A stretch of 64,000 nt of DNA, from the NCBI RefSeq assembly GCF_011801145.1, contig NZ_CP046172.1:9424001-9488000 (forward strand), written 5' to 3'. The position numbers and the translations under genes were made by a program. Source of the DNA: Nocardia arthritidis. GTDB taxonomy: Bacteria; Actinomycetota; Actinomycetes; Mycobacteriales; Mycobacteriaceae. The notes under the pieces were generated by a model. That model was not told the DNA's origin, ran no database searches, and was given only the letters and a program-made list of their open reading frames with translations. Position 1 is the stretch's first letter; each line of letters opens with the position of its first letter. Positions 36,412 through 47,749 of the stretch are shown here, in pieces.

Positions 36412-36834
36412 TCAGGATCGGTTGTCGGGATGGGTAACCGGGTGGACCACTAGCAACCGCTCGAGGCCGAGAAAATCGTCCGGATTAACCGTGAACAGCG
36501 GAAGTTTGTTCGCGATCGCGGTGGATGCGATCAGTAAGTCGACGTAATACCTGCGTGGTTTGCGGCCGACAGCAACGGTAGCCGCATACACCCGGCCGAA
36601 TGCTCGGGCAGCCGCGGCCGTGAACGGGATCGGCTCGAACTCCGCTTCCGTTCGGCCCAGCACCGCCATTCGCGCGGCAACCTCCTCGGGGTCATCGGTG
36701 GCCAGCGGACCAACAGACAACTCGGCGAGCGTGAGCGCGCTGATCGCTTGCTCGGCGGGAAGCTCATTCTGATCCAGTCCATCCATCAGGATGAGCACAT
36801 TCGTGTCGAGCAAACCCTGTCGCGGCAGCGTCAT
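36412..36834 (-). CDS. PIN-domain ribonuclease toxin (VapC-type)
   Basis: 140 residues. PIN-domain acidic residues: LLDTNVLILM (Asp10), the helix-embedded Glu in TLAELSVG, and the Asp in YYVDLLIASTAIA. Such toxins cleave specific tRNA or rRNA in a metal-dependent way, and the adjacent antitoxin neutralises them. The start overlaps the antitoxin stop by 4 bp (ATGA), the usual arrangement of antitoxin then toxin. Functional state cannot be judged, but all catalytic acids look intact. Confidence 0.92.
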   Translation of the reverse strand: MTLPRQGLLDTNVLILMDGLDQNELPAEQAISALTLAELSVGPLATDDPEEVAARMAVLGRTEAEFEPIPFTAAAARAFGRVYAATVAVGRKPRRYYVDLLIASTAIANKLPLFTVNPDDFLGLERLLVVHPVTHPDNRS

Positions 36835-37124
36835 GTGTCGCGGCCCGCTTCCCGCGCACGATCGAACGGGTCGTACTCCGATTCCTCGAACAAGGCACGG
36901 ACATCGTCACGAAACCTGCGATTGTCCAGCACCGGCGCACCGGAAAACGCGGCAGCAATTCGCTCTTTCGGGACAAACGTCGGACGCGGGCCGATTGGTG
37001 TAACTGTGGCAATCCGGCGTCCGTTGCGAGTGACCGTGAAGGTCTCCCCCCGCTCGACGGCGTCCATGATCTCACTCGCGCGCAGCTTCAGGTCGCGCTG
37101 ATTGATCTCATGAGGCGTGGACAT
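36831..37124 (-). CDS. Phd/YefM-type antitoxin (VapB role)
   Basis: 97 residues from ATG 37124 (37163 adds 13 unlikely residues). The N-terminal DNA-binding half matches Phd/YefM (EINQRDLKLRASEIMDAVERGETFTVTRNG), and the flexible C-terminus should wrap around the PIN toxin. It would repress its own operon and block the RNase. Overlaps the toxin gene by 4 bp. Lies between unrelated housekeeping genes, suggesting a recently acquired module. Confidence 0.9.
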   Translation of the reverse strand: MSTPHEINQRDLKLRASEIMDAVERGETFTVTRNGRRIATVTPIGPRPTFVPKERIAAAFSGAPVLDNRRFRDDVRALFEESEYDPFDRAREAGRDT

Positions 37125-37284
37125 GAACCAAGTGTAGCCCAATGTCCCACACCGTGGCCCCAATGATCGCGTGCACGATACCGAAGTGCCGTATCCGCAA
37201 CCAGCTGCTACGCGGCGCGGGGACGCTCTCGATCAAGGCTCTCGATCCGGCTGAAACACCGGTTCGCGCGTAGGCTTCAGCCCG

Positions 37285-37977
37285 CTACAACGGTTTCGCA
37301 TGCGCTCGCGGATCGGCGAGCAAGTACTGTGCGGCGGCATAGGTGGCGAGGACGACGCCCTCGGTCAGCCGCCGGGCACGCTCGCTGCGTGCGAACAGCT
37401 TGCGCAGCACGATCAGTCCATCGGAGGCAGTGAACAGCAGTGCGCCGAGACCGATCCTGCTGCGCGGGTCGGGGCCTGGGATATTCAGGCCCGCAATTGT
37501 TTTCGCTTCGGGAGCCAATTCGGGGTCGGAGGCGAGGACAGCGGCGGCGCCCAGTGTCGCACCGTAAACAGTAAGCGGCACAGCGACATTCGGCGCTTTG
37601 GTACGCATAAGAGCGGCGGCGCCGAGCCAGGCGGCCAGTCTCGGCAGTGCGATATCCGGGCGCGGGCGGGCGCCGTGACGCAACCACAGCGTCGAGTATC
37701 CGGCCTGCATTACCGCGAAAGCTGAAGCGCCGCAGATCAATCGGCGGTCGTCGTCGGGTTCCATGAGCAGGATGTCGCCGACCGTGGCGGCGGTGAGGGA
37801 GCCGAGCAGGACCGTGCGGTCGGCTCGGTTCATGCCGGAACCCTGGGTGGCCACGTCGGCGGCGAGCAGGGGCATCAGGAGTGGTTTGGTCGACCACTGC
37901 AAGCGGTCCCGGCCGCGCACCGCGCCGTAGACGGTTACCGCCGCGGCGGCCAGGTAGCCCGCGCGAAAGGGGCGCAT
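37285..37977 (-). CDS. YhhN-family membrane protein (lysoplasmalogenase-like)
   Basis: 230 residues from ATG 37977 (an in-frame start at 38034 would overlap fabH). About eight hydrophobic segments. Motifs of the YhhN/TMEM86 family: STKPLLMPLLAADV, GDILLM (with the acidic residue of the LxxxxxGDxxL site), AGYSTLWL, and LLFTASDGLI near the end (ASD). Family members hydrolyse the vinyl-ether bond of lysoplasmalogens. Its start follows the fabH stop by 4 bp, so it is probably co-transcribed. Confidence 0.85.
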   Translation of the reverse strand: MRPFRAGYLAAAAVTVYGAVRGRDRLQWSTKPLLMPLLAADVATQGSGMNRADRTVLLGSLTAATVGDILLMEPDDDRRLICGASAFAVMQAGYSTLWLRHGARPRPDIALPRLAAWLGAAALMRTKAPNVAVPLTVYGATLGAAAVLASDPELAPEAKTIAGLNIPGPDPRSRIGLGALLFTASDGLIVLRKLFARSERARRLTEGVVLATYAAAQYLLADPRAHAKPL

Positions 37978-37981
37978 GCGA

Positions 37982-39040
37982 TCAGAAGCTCGGCTCGACC
38001 GGCTTCGGCGGCAGGGTGACCACCTGTCCCGCATAGCTGAGCCCGGCGCCGAAGCCGAGCAGCAGCGCCAGCTGTCCGCCCTTCGCCTTGCCAGTGACCA
38101 GCATCTCCTCCATGGCCAGCGGGATCGACGCGGCCGAGGTGTTGCCGGTGTTCTCGATATCGTTGGCCATCGGGATCTCGTCGGCCAGGCCGAGGTTCTT
38201 CTTCATCAGCTCGTTGATCCTGGCATTGGCCTGATGCGGCACGAAGACCTCGATATCCTCCTTGGCCACCCCCGACACCTCCAGCGCCGTGGACAGCGCG
38301 CGCGGCAAAGTCACTGCGGCCCAACGGAATACCCGCGGCCCCTCCATCCGCAGCGACATCCGGCCGAGCGGTTCGATCGCCGGATCGGTGCCCTGCATGG
38401 CCTGCGCCTTCTGCATGTACTCCAGGAAGTCGACGTCCTGCGCGATGGCGGACGCGTTCTCGCCGTCGCTGCCCCAGACCGTCGGGGAGATGCCGTTCTC
38501 CTCGCTCGGCCCGACCACGACGGCGCCCGCACCGTCGCCGAAGATCATCGCGGTGCCGCGGTCGGTCGGGTCGAGACCGACCGTCATCGTCTCCGCCCCG
38601 ATCAACAGCACGTATTCCGCCGAACCCGCACGGATCAGATCCGCGGCGACACCGAGACCGTAGCCGAAACCGCCGCAGCCGGAGGTCAGGTCGAATGCCG
38701 GAATACCGTTCAGCCCCAGGTCGTAGGCGACCTGGGGTGCGCCGTGCGGGGTCAGGGTGAGCCAGCTGGAGGTCGCGAAGATCAGCGCGCCGATCTTCGA
38801 CCGGTCGATCCCGCTGTTGACCAGCGCCCGCTCACCCGCGGCCGCCCCGATACTGCGCAGCGTCTCGTCACCGCTGATCCAGCGGCGATTGCGGATTCCG
38901 GTGCGTTCGAAAATCCATTCCGGGGTCGAGTCGAGGACCTCGCACACCTCGGCATTGCTGACCACCCGGCGCGGGCGGTAGGCGCCGATGCCGAGCATCG
39001 AAACGTGCTGCCGATTCTTGTTTAACGCAAGGCTCACCAC
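37982..39040 (-). CDS. 3-oxoacyl-ACP synthase III (KAS III-type)
   Basis: 352 residues. The catalytic triad is present: Cys122 in LTSGCGGFGYG, His in EVFVPHQANARI and Asn in IENTGNTSAASIP. KAS III-type enzymes condense acyl-CoA (often acetyl-CoA or a longer acyl) with malonyl-ACP to initiate fatty acid chains; this may be a FabH-like initiator in fatty acid or specialised lipid synthesis. It contains the insertion HGAPQVAYDLG typical of the group. The gene is coupled to the YhhN gene downstream (lipid theme). Confidence 0.93.
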   Translation of the reverse strand: MVSLALNKNRQHVSMLGIGAYRPRRVVSNAEVCEVLDSTPEWIFERTGIRNRRWISGDETLRSIGAAAGERALVNSGIDRSKIGALIFATSSWLTLTPHGAPQVAYDLGLNGIPAFDLTSGCGGFGYGLGVAADLIRAGSAEYVLLIGAETMTVGLDPTDRGTAMIFGDGAGAVVVGPSEENGISPTVWGSDGENASAIAQDVDFLEYMQKAQAMQGTDPAIEPLGRMSLRMEGPRVFRWAAVTLPRALSTALEVSGVAKEDIEVFVPHQANARINELMKKNLGLADEIPMANDIENTGNTSAASIPLAMEEMLVTGKAKGGQLALLLGFGAGLSYAGQVVTLPPKPVEPSF

Positions 39041-39115
39041 GATGTGACACTCGACCCTTCACAGAATGAACGAACTGACCGGAGTCCAGGCTAACCCACC
39101 GGTAGCTTTCGCAGG

Positions 39116-39697
39116 TCAGCCGAGTGCCAGGTCCTTCAGTCCGAGGATGGAGCGGTACTCCAGCCCCTCGGCCGCGATGACCTGGTCGGCGCCGGTCTCC
39201 CGGTCGACGACGGTGACGACCCCGACGACGGTCGCGCCCGCGTCACGCAGCGCGCGCACGGCGGTGAGCGGCGAATTGCCGGTGGTGGTCGTGTCCTCGA
39301 CCACGAGCACCCGCTTGCCGACCACGTCCGGGCCCTCGATCTGGCGCTGCATACCGTGCGTCTTGGCGGCCTTGCGCACCACGAACGCGTCGATCGGCCG
39401 GCCCGGGGCGTGCATCACGGCCAGCGCCACCGGATCGGCGCCCATGGTGAGCCCGCCGACGGCGTCGAAATCCCAGTCCGCCACGAGCTCGCGCAGTAGC
39501 TTGCCGATGAGCGGCGCCGCCCGGTGGTGCAGGGTGGCGCGGCGCAGGTCGACGTAGTAGTCGGCCTCCTTGCCCGAGGACAGCGTCACCCGGCCGTGCA
39601 CAACGGCCAGCTCGCGCACCAGCGCGGCCAATCTGTCCCGGTCGGATTCGGCGGCCGCGTCCGCGCCGGTCGCCTGGTCTGTTGCCTGATCGATCAT
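39116..39697 (-). CDS. pyrE: Orotate phosphoribosyltransferase
   Basis: Converts orotate plus PRPP to OMP in pyrimidine synthesis. 193 residues from ATG 39697; the longer frame from 39874 is not supported. The PRPP-binding loop VLVVEDTTTTGNS is intact, along with the SSGKEADYYVDLRR flexible loop and MHAPGRPIDAFVVRKAAKTHG. It overlaps the upstream SDR gene by 4 bp (ATGA), so they are co-translated. Same location relative to ttfA and clpB as in M. tuberculosis (Rv0382c). Confidence 0.97.
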   Translation of the reverse strand: MIDQATDQATGADAAAESDRDRLAALVRELAVVHGRVTLSSGKEADYYVDLRRATLHHRAAPLIGKLLRELVADWDFDAVGGLTMGADPVALAVMHAPGRPIDAFVVRKAAKTHGMQRQIEGPDVVGKRVLVVEDTTTTGNSPLTAVRALRDAGATVVGVVTVVDRETGADQVIAAEGLEYRSILGLKDLALG

Positions 39698-40515
39698 TTC
39701 TGCGTCCTTCCGCGTGCGTTGAACAGTCCGCGATTCATTCGGGCCGCCAGGGTGCGCGGGATCATTCCCGCGACCGTGGTGATCGCTTTGTACTGCACAC
39801 CGGGCACGCTGATCACCCGGTCTTTTTCCAGATCGCTCAGCGAACCGGCCACGACCCGGTCCACGCTGAGCCACAGTTGTTTGGGCAGCGACGACATGTC
39901 GATACCCGCTCGCTCATGGAATTCGGTGTGCACGAAGCCCGGGCACAGCGCCTGCACCCGGACCCCGGTGCCTGCGAGTCCGCCCGCCAACCCTTCGGTG
40001 AAGGATACGACGTAGGCCTTGGAAGCCGAATACGTCGAGCCCCGTCCTGGAATCAAACCGGACACGCTGGCGACATTCACCACCGAACCCTTGGCCGCCG
40101 CGATCATCGCGGGTAGCGCGGCCCTGGTCAACCGCACGACGGCGGTGACGTTGACGTCGAGCTGCCGTTGCAGGTCCGCCGGGGACAGCGTCCAGAACGC
40201 GCCGGATTGTCCGAAGGCCGCGTTGTTGACCAGGAATTCGACACCCTTTTCGGCGCGCGCGATGACCCGGGCCCGATCGGCCTCGTCCGCCAGGTCCGCC
40301 GCGAGCACCTCGGAGCGGGTGCCGAAGCGGCGTTCCAGTTCGTCGGCCAACGCGGCGAGACGATCCTCGTCGCGTGCGACGAGGACCTGGTCGTAGCCGA
40401 GCGAGGCCAGTCGCAGCGCGAAGCCGTGCCCGATACCGGAGGTGGGTCCGGTGATCAAGGCGACAGGGCGAACAGCACCGGGCAGACGAGCCGGTGCGGG
40501 ATTCTCGAAGGTCAT
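39694..40515 (-). CDS. SDR family oxidoreductase upstream of pyrE
   Basis: 273 residues from ATG 40515. Classical SDR motifs: ITGPTSGIGHGFA (cofactor), FLVNNAAFGQSG, VVNVASVSGLIPG and the YSASKAYVVSF active site (Tyr-x-x-x-Lys). Substrate unknown; the C-terminus (GRGLFNARG region) is basic. It overlaps pyrE by 4 bp and lies 82 bp downstream of ttfA, giving a ttfA - SDR - pyrE transcription unit. Confidence 0.92.
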   Translation of the reverse strand: MTFENPAPARLPGAVRPVALITGPTSGIGHGFALRLASLGYDQVLVARDEDRLAALADELERRFGTRSEVLAADLADEADRARVIARAEKGVEFLVNNAAFGQSGAFWTLSPADLQRQLDVNVTAVVRLTRAALPAMIAAAKGSVVNVASVSGLIPGRGSTYSASKAYVVSFTEGLAGGLAGTGVRVQALCPGFVHTEFHERAGIDMSSLPKQLWLSVDRVVAGSLSDLEKDRVISVPGVQYKAITTVAGMIPRTLAARMNRGLFNARGRTQK

Positions 40516-40597
40516 GGCTGCTCGAATCGCGATAGGAACGGTAAGGCTGAGCAAGCATGCGCGCAGAATCGGGGCGGGCCGGACCGGCGCGGCCCGG

Positions 40598-41581
40598 TCA
40601 CTGCGGTACGGGTCCCTGATACGGGCGGAAGCCCGGATGGAACGGCCCGCCGGCCTGTTCCGGTGTTTCGGCGGACTCCTGGTGCGGCTCGGGGCGGTTC
40701 GGTTTCTCCGCCCACTCCTCGTCGTCGTCGGGCCAGTCGTCGTTCTGCCATTCGGCCCGGGCCTTGGCGCGCGCGTCCGGCACCACCGCGAGCGACGGCC
40801 GCCGCGGCGCCTCGTGCTCCTCCGGCTCCTCGAACGGTTCCCGTTGTGGGCGGCCGGATCTCGGGTAGTCGTCCCGTTCGTCGTCGAACTCGTCCGGTTC
40901 GGCTTCGCGGCCGCGCTGACGCGGATGCGGGCGACCGGGATCGTGACCCGCGCCGTCCATCCCGCGCGGTTCGCTCACCGGCGGCAGCACGTGCAGCAGG
41001 CCCGAGAGCCGCAGCACCGCATCGATCGCGGTCTCCCACTCGCGCGCGATGGTGCCGACCGAGAGCATGCCGAGGGTCCAGTTGCCCTCGCTCCACAGCA
41101 TCTGCACGGAGTCGGGCAGTGATTCGATGAAGGCGACCATCCGCTGATCGACGGCATGCCTGGCGATTTCCGGGTTGGTGGCGAAGACGACACGGTCACC
41201 GATCGCGCCGAGCAGTTCGAGATCGGCGTCCTTGGGCGGCGATGCGGTCTTGAGCCGCATATCGATATCGATGTCCGAGCCGATCTGGCGGCGCACCGCG
41301 ACCAGCGTCGCGGAATCCTCCAGATCGAACAGCACGAACTTCTCGCCCTTGCGGATTCCGGAGACCACGTCGACCGCCGACAGGTAGCCGAGCTTGGCCA
41401 GCGCACCGCGCCGCCAGGTGGACGGCAGCGCGGGTTCGAGCGAAACATAGGTGTAGCCCTGAGCTTTCGCCCACACCTGTCGCGCATGCCCGGTCCGCTG
41501 CCGCTGTTTCCGATCGAAATAGAGCAGCACGATCGCACCAACCAGTGCGATCGTCGCCAGCCCGAACCACATTGCCGTCAT
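40598..41581 (-). CDS. ttfA: TtfA-like trehalose monomycolate transport factor
   Basis: 327 residues. One N-terminal transmembrane helix (MWFGLATIALVGAIVLLYF), a globular cytoplasmic domain of about residues 30-205, and a long acidic, Pro/Arg-rich tail. Position next to pyrE and before clpB equals Rv0383c/MSMEG_0736, named TtfA, a partner of the MmpL3 mycolate flippase (established for mycobacteria). The globular domain looks conserved (KGEKFVLFDLEDSATLVAVR). The unstructured tail is probably a local expansion. Expected role: export of trehalose monomycolate to the outer membrane. Confidence 0.88.
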   Translation of the reverse strand: MTAMWFGLATIALVGAIVLLYFDRKQRQRTGHARQVWAKAQGYTYVSLEPALPSTWRRGALAKLGYLSAVDVVSGIRKGEKFVLFDLEDSATLVAVRRQIGSDIDIDMRLKTASPPKDADLELLGAIGDRVVFATNPEIARHAVDQRMVAFIESLPDSVQMLWSEGNWTLGMLSVGTIAREWETAIDAVLRLSGLLHVLPPVSEPRGMDGAGHDPGRPHPRQRGREAEPDEFDDERDDYPRSGRPQREPFEEPEEHEAPRRPSLAVVPDARAKARAEWQNDDWPDDDEEWAEKPNRPEPHQESAETPEQAGGPFHPGFRPYQGPVPQ

Positions 41582-41681
41582 CGCCGTCTACCCTAATGGT
41601 TGCTGCCGGACGAAGTCCGCCATTGCCCCGCGCACGGCCGGGGCGAATGCGGGCGTACACCTGGATTGTCCGCCGTCCGGC

Positions 41682-42431
41682 TCATTTGGGCCCACCGGGC
41701 AGCGAAGTGCTGATGATGACCTTCGCCTGAATCGATCCGTCGGCGGCCTTATCCCCTTGCACCACAACCACATCGCCGACGGGCAGATCGGCGGCCTTGG
41801 CCGCCGAAACCGAGATCACCTGGGTTTTGTCGTCGGTGTGCACGGTGACGGTCGAGCCGAGCAGCGAGTTGATGGTCAGGGTGCCGCCGCTGTTGGCGGT
41901 GATGGTGCCGAGGGTGGCCCCGAGGGTGTCGACATTGCCGAGGCCGGGGATGCTCGGGATGCCGCTGGTGCCCGGCTGGCCGGAGCGGGTCGGCGCGGGC
42001 AGTTGGGCCGTGGTGGTGGACTGGGCCGAGGTATTCGACGAACCCTTGTCACCGAGCAGCACGCCCGCGACCACGCCCGCCGCACCGACGAGCAGGATCA
42101 CTCCGATGCCCAGCAGCACCCAGAGCCCGGTATTTCGGCGCGGCGGCTCCTGCTGGGGCGGCGGGCCGCCCGGCGGAACCGGACCGTTCGGCCCCCACTG
42201 CTGCGTGCCGGACCACTGGCTCTCCAGCGTCGGCATCTCACGGGTCGCGTTCGGGGGCGGCGGGGACCACGAATCGAACTGCTCGGCCGCCGGATACGTC
42301 GACGGCGCGGACTGGCCGTACGCCTCGTTGTACTCGGTGGTGTGCAGTGACGGTTCGTACCCGGACTTGCCCAGGTATTCGGTCGGCGCTTCCTCCGGCC
42401 GCTGCCCCCAGGGATCGTTCGGGTTCGTCAT
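41682..42431 (-). CDS. Single-pass membrane protein with DUF5666-like domain
   Basis: 249 residues from ATG 42431 (the frame extends to 42539, but the extra part runs through the clpB terminator). N-terminal half is a disordered, Pro/Gln/Asn-rich cytoplasmic tail; a transmembrane helix lies at about 101-123 (LWVLLGIGVILLVGAAGVV); the external C-terminal 90 residues have the repeating beta pattern of DUF5666 (LGTITANSGGTLTINSLLGS, VSVSAAKAADLPVGDVVVVQG). Role unknown. It lies directly downstream of clpB, separated by a strong terminator. Confidence 0.8.
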   Translation of the reverse strand: MTNPNDPWGQRPEEAPTEYLGKSGYEPSLHTTEYNEAYGQSAPSTYPAAEQFDSWSPPPPNATREMPTLESQWSGTQQWGPNGPVPPGGPPPQQEPPRRNTGLWVLLGIGVILLVGAAGVVAGVLLGDKGSSNTSAQSTTTAQLPAPTRSGQPGTSGIPSIPGLGNVDTLGATLGTITANSGGTLTINSLLGSTVTVHTDDKTQVISVSAAKAADLPVGDVVVVQGDKAADGSIQAKVIISTSLPGGPK

Positions 42432-42448
42432 GGGTTCCAGAGTAGAGA

Positions 42449-42480
42449 AAGTGCGTGCCCCTGGAGGAAGGCACGCACTT
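42449..42480 (-). terminator. Terminator of clpB
   Basis: Perfect 11-bp stem (AAGTGCGTGCC / GGCACGCACTT) with a 10-nt loop, followed on the minus strand by CTTTCTCT. It lies 31 bp after the clpB stop and ends 18 bp before the next gene. Confidence 0.88.
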
Positions 42481-42510
42481 CTGATTCTCGAATGACCCGA
42501 CGACCGCCGG

Positions 42511-45066
<2,556 letters not shown>

Positions 45067-45168
45067 AAATCACCTTCCTACTAGTTGTTTCGCACGGCCC
45101 CAAGGGCAGTTGGTCGACGGAATGATCAACCGACTGCCCTGCCGTTCATACCGTCCAACGTCGGAAAG

Positions 45169-45189
45169 GTTGAGTCTGTTCCGCTCAAG
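45169..45189. promoter_or_regulatory. HAIR-type HspR operator upstream of clpB
   Basis: GTTGAGT-N7-GCTCAAG. The HAIR consensus recognised by HspR is CTTGAGT-N7-ACTCAAG (known); this copy keeps 12 of the 14 specified positions. It lies about 100 bp before the clpB start. Confidence 0.85.
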
Positions 45190-45338
45190 TTTGAAAAGTT
45201 ACAGACCTATCGGGAAACGCTACGCCGCGACACCACCGAATGGGACGAATCATCACGTCTTACCCATACCCACGCATACGATGGCCGTGGCCGTTGGTTG
45301 ATGCATCACTCGTCAGCCGGACTCTGAGGAGCTAATGG

Positions 45339-46274
45339 ATGCGCGCGATCGTGGTACGGAGGTTCGGAGCGACACCGGAACTGGCCGATATGCCGCTGCC
45401 CGAACCCGGGCCCGGTCAGGTCCGGGTGCAGGTCGAGGCGGCCGGCGTCAACCCGTTCGACCAGCGCATGGCCACCGGCTTCCTGGACGGCAAACTGCCG
45501 CACGACTTTCCGATGATCCTCGGGGTCGACGGGGCGGGCACCATCGCATCGGTCGGGCCCGGCGTCACCGAATTCGGCGTCGGCGACCGGGTGGTCGGCA
45601 AATTCCTCTATCCGCCGGTCGGCCACGGCAGCTTCGCCGAATACGCGGTCGCCCCGGAACACGGCACCCTGGTGCCCATCCCCGACGGGGTCTCCACCGT
45701 CGCCGCCGCTGCCCTGCCGACCGCGGGTATGACCGCGCAGGACATCGTCGACGCGGCGAAGATCCAGCCGGGGCAGCTGGTGCTGATCATCGGCGCGACC
45801 GGCGGCGTCGGCTCATTCCTGGTGCAGCTGGCCAATATCGCAGGCGCGCATGTGATCGCGACCGCGCGCGGCCCGGCGGCGGATCAGGTGACGCGGCTCG
45901 GCGCGGCCGAAACCATCGACTACACGTCCGGCCCGGTCACCGAGCAGATCCGCGCGCTGCACCCGGACGGCGTCGACGTGCTGTTCGATCTGGTGAGCCC
46001 GCCGGAGGCGCTGGCCGAGCTGACCACCCTGGTGCACGACGGCGGCGTCGTCTACTCCACCATCTGGTCCGCCGACGAGGATGCGTTGCGCGGCCGAGGT
46101 ATTCGCGGCGGCAATATCGAATCCAAGGGCGGCGCGCCGGAATTGGCCCGGCTGCTGGTCCGGGTCGCGGACGGCGACGTGGTGGTGCCGGTCGACCGGA
46201 CGGTGCCCATGGCGGAGGCGGCCTCGGCGATCGGCGCCACCGGCGCGCGCGGCAAGACGGTCCTGGCCATCTGA
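45339..46274 (+). CDS. Zinc-free medium-chain quinone/NADP oxidoreductase
   Basis: 311 residues. Medium-chain dehydrogenase/reductase with an N-terminal GroES-like fold (VEAAGVNPFDQRMATG) and a cofactor-binding glycine motif GATGGVGSFLVQLA at about residue 150. The structural and catalytic zinc ligands are absent, as in NADPH:quinone oxidoreductases. It probably reduces quinones or enones with NADPH. It begins right after the clpB leader and is monocistronic, ending 240 bp before the next gene. Confidence 0.9.
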   Translation: MRAIVVRRFGATPELADMPLPEPGPGQVRVQVEAAGVNPFDQRMATGFLDGKLPHDFPMILGVDGAGTIASVGPGVTEFGVGDRVVGKFLYPPVGHGSFAEYAVAPEHGTLVPIPDGVSTVAAAALPTAGMTAQDIVDAAKIQPGQLVLIIGATGGVGSFLVQLANIAGAHVIATARGPAADQVTRLGAAETIDYTSGPVTEQIRALHPDGVDVLFDLVSPPEALAELTTLVHDGGVVYSTIWSADEDALRGRGIRGGNIESKGGAPELARLLVRVADGDVVVPVDRTVPMAEAASAIGATGARGKTVLAI

Positions 46275-46514
46275 CCAAACGAGCGGGAACCAATGCGCCA
46301 CCCTCCGCGTTGGTTTCACCGTCGAAAAAGTCCGGCCGATTCGGTCTCGTAACCATGCTGGACCATGTAGTTTGCCCACCGGTTACCCGCGGGTTCGGTG
46401 CTCCCACCGATAAGCACCCGGCCACGGCATTTTCAGGGATACTTGACCACGGAGGACCGCCGGTTACGGGAAGGTCGCCGGGCAGCTCATCAGAGGGAAA
46501 GGAAGCTCCACGTC

Positions 46515-47672
46515 GTGGATGCGCGTTCAGCAGCGCTGGTCCGCGCCAACTTCCGTTCGGTGACCGAATCACCGAACGGACCCGAGCGGTTGATCAGTGC
46601 GTTCTACGGTCACCTGTTCGCCGAGAATCCCAGACTTCGCGAACTGTTCCCGCCCGCCATGGATATGCAGCCCAAGCGGCTGGTCACGGCCATCCAGTAC
46701 GTCATCGACCATCTCGAGGACTGGCAACGGGCCCAGAAGTTTCTGGAGCAGTTGGCCCGCGACCATCGCAAATACGGTGTCGAGGCGGCTCATTACGATC
46801 TGGCGGGCCGCGCCCTGCTCGCGGCGTTCCGCGCGTACAACGGCAGCGCGTGGAACCGCGCGCTGGAGGAGGGTTGGCGCGACATCACCATCCTCATATC
46901 GGCGTCCATGGCCATCGGCGCCAATTCGGACAAGTCGCAGCCGTACTGGGAGGCGACGGTTGTCGGCCATCGGCGGGTGCTGGAGGATCTGGCCATCGTG
47001 CGGCTGCAATCCGACAGCCCGGTGCCGTATCAGGCCGGGCAGTATGTTCCGGTCGCGATACCGCAGCGGCCGAAGATGTGGCGCTACTTCTCGCCCGCAA
47101 TTCCCTCGAATCCGTACGGGGAGATCGAATTCCACGTCCGCAAGGTGCGCGGCGGCTGGGTCAGCCCGGCCATCGTCAACGAGACCAGGGTCGGTGACCG
47201 GTGGCAGATCGCCGGCCCGCTCGGCGGCCTGCACGTCGACCGGGACAGCGGCCGCGACGTGCTGCTGATCGGTGCGGGCACCGGAATAGCGCCACTACGC
47301 GCGCAGCTGATCGAGATGGGCCAGCGCGGCATCAATCCGCGGGTGCACTTCTTCATCGGCGGCCGCTACCCGTGCGATCTGTACGACGTGGAGAACATGT
47401 GGCAGCTCTCGCAAAGCAATCCGTGGCTCACCGTCGTTCCGGTCTGCGAACAGAAGACCAATCCGTGGTGGTATCCGCATCCGCCCGCCGACGCACCGTA
47501 CGGCATGCATCGACGGCTGATCGGTAATCTCGGCGCCGTGGTTGCGAGCTTCGGCGCATGGGCGGACCGGCAGATCCAGATCGCCGGTTCGGCCAGGATG
47601 ATCGCCGACACCCGCCGCGCGCTCATCGCGGTCGGCACCCCGGAGCAGAACATCAGCTGCGATCCGGTGTGA
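46515..47672 (+). CDS. Type II flavohaemoglobin-like protein (Rv0385 position)
   Basis: 385 residues from GTG 46515 (AGGAAG 10 bp upstream). Globin domain with Tyr31 (B10), Phe45 (CD1) and proximal His84 in DHRKYGV; FAD-binding domain with MWRYFSPA in place of the RxYS-type motif of E. coli Hmp; and the NAD-binding GAGTGIAPLRAQL. The WRYFSPA variant and length match the mycobacterial type II flavohaemoglobins, for which D-lactate oxidation rather than NO dioxygenation has been reported (knowledge, to be tested). It lies after clpB as in M. tuberculosis and is followed by a related reductase. Confidence 0.9.
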   Translation: MDARSAALVRANFRSVTESPNGPERLISAFYGHLFAENPRLRELFPPAMDMQPKRLVTAIQYVIDHLEDWQRAQKFLEQLARDHRKYGVEAAHYDLAGRALLAAFRAYNGSAWNRALEEGWRDITILISASMAIGANSDKSQPYWEATVVGHRRVLEDLAIVRLQSDSPVPYQAGQYVPVAIPQRPKMWRYFSPAIPSNPYGEIEFHVRKVRGGWVSPAIVNETRVGDRWQIAGPLGGLHVDRDSGRDVLLIGAGTGIAPLRAQLIEMGQRGINPRVHFFIGGRYPCDLYDVENMWQLSQSNPWLTVVPVCEQKTNPWWYPHPPADAPYGMHRRLIGNLGAVVASFGAWADRQIQIAGSARMIADTRRALIAVGTPEQNISCDPV

Positions 47673-47712
47673 GGTAGTCGCATCCGACGATTCACGCGAG
47701 TACGAAGAGTTC

Positions 47713-47729
47713 TCGCGCCATTGGCGCGA
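47713..47729. promoter_or_regulatory. 17-bp perfect palindrome before the globin-less reductase
   Basis: TCGCGCCATTGGCGCGA: 8-bp perfect arms around a single T, 20 bp upstream of the ATG at 47750. A candidate operator; its regulator is unknown. Confidence 0.5.
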
Positions 47730-47749
47730 CAAGATTGGATACGGCAAAT

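Noticed and set aside
37135..37273. Short ORF (HTVAPMIACTIPKCRIRNQ...) before the YhhN gene
   Set aside because: About 40 residues without ribosome site, family match or clear start; could be the remnant of a gene but is not supported.
41582..41681. Small gene between ttfA and the DUF5666-like gene
   Set aside because: 100 bp only, no frame with ribosome site.
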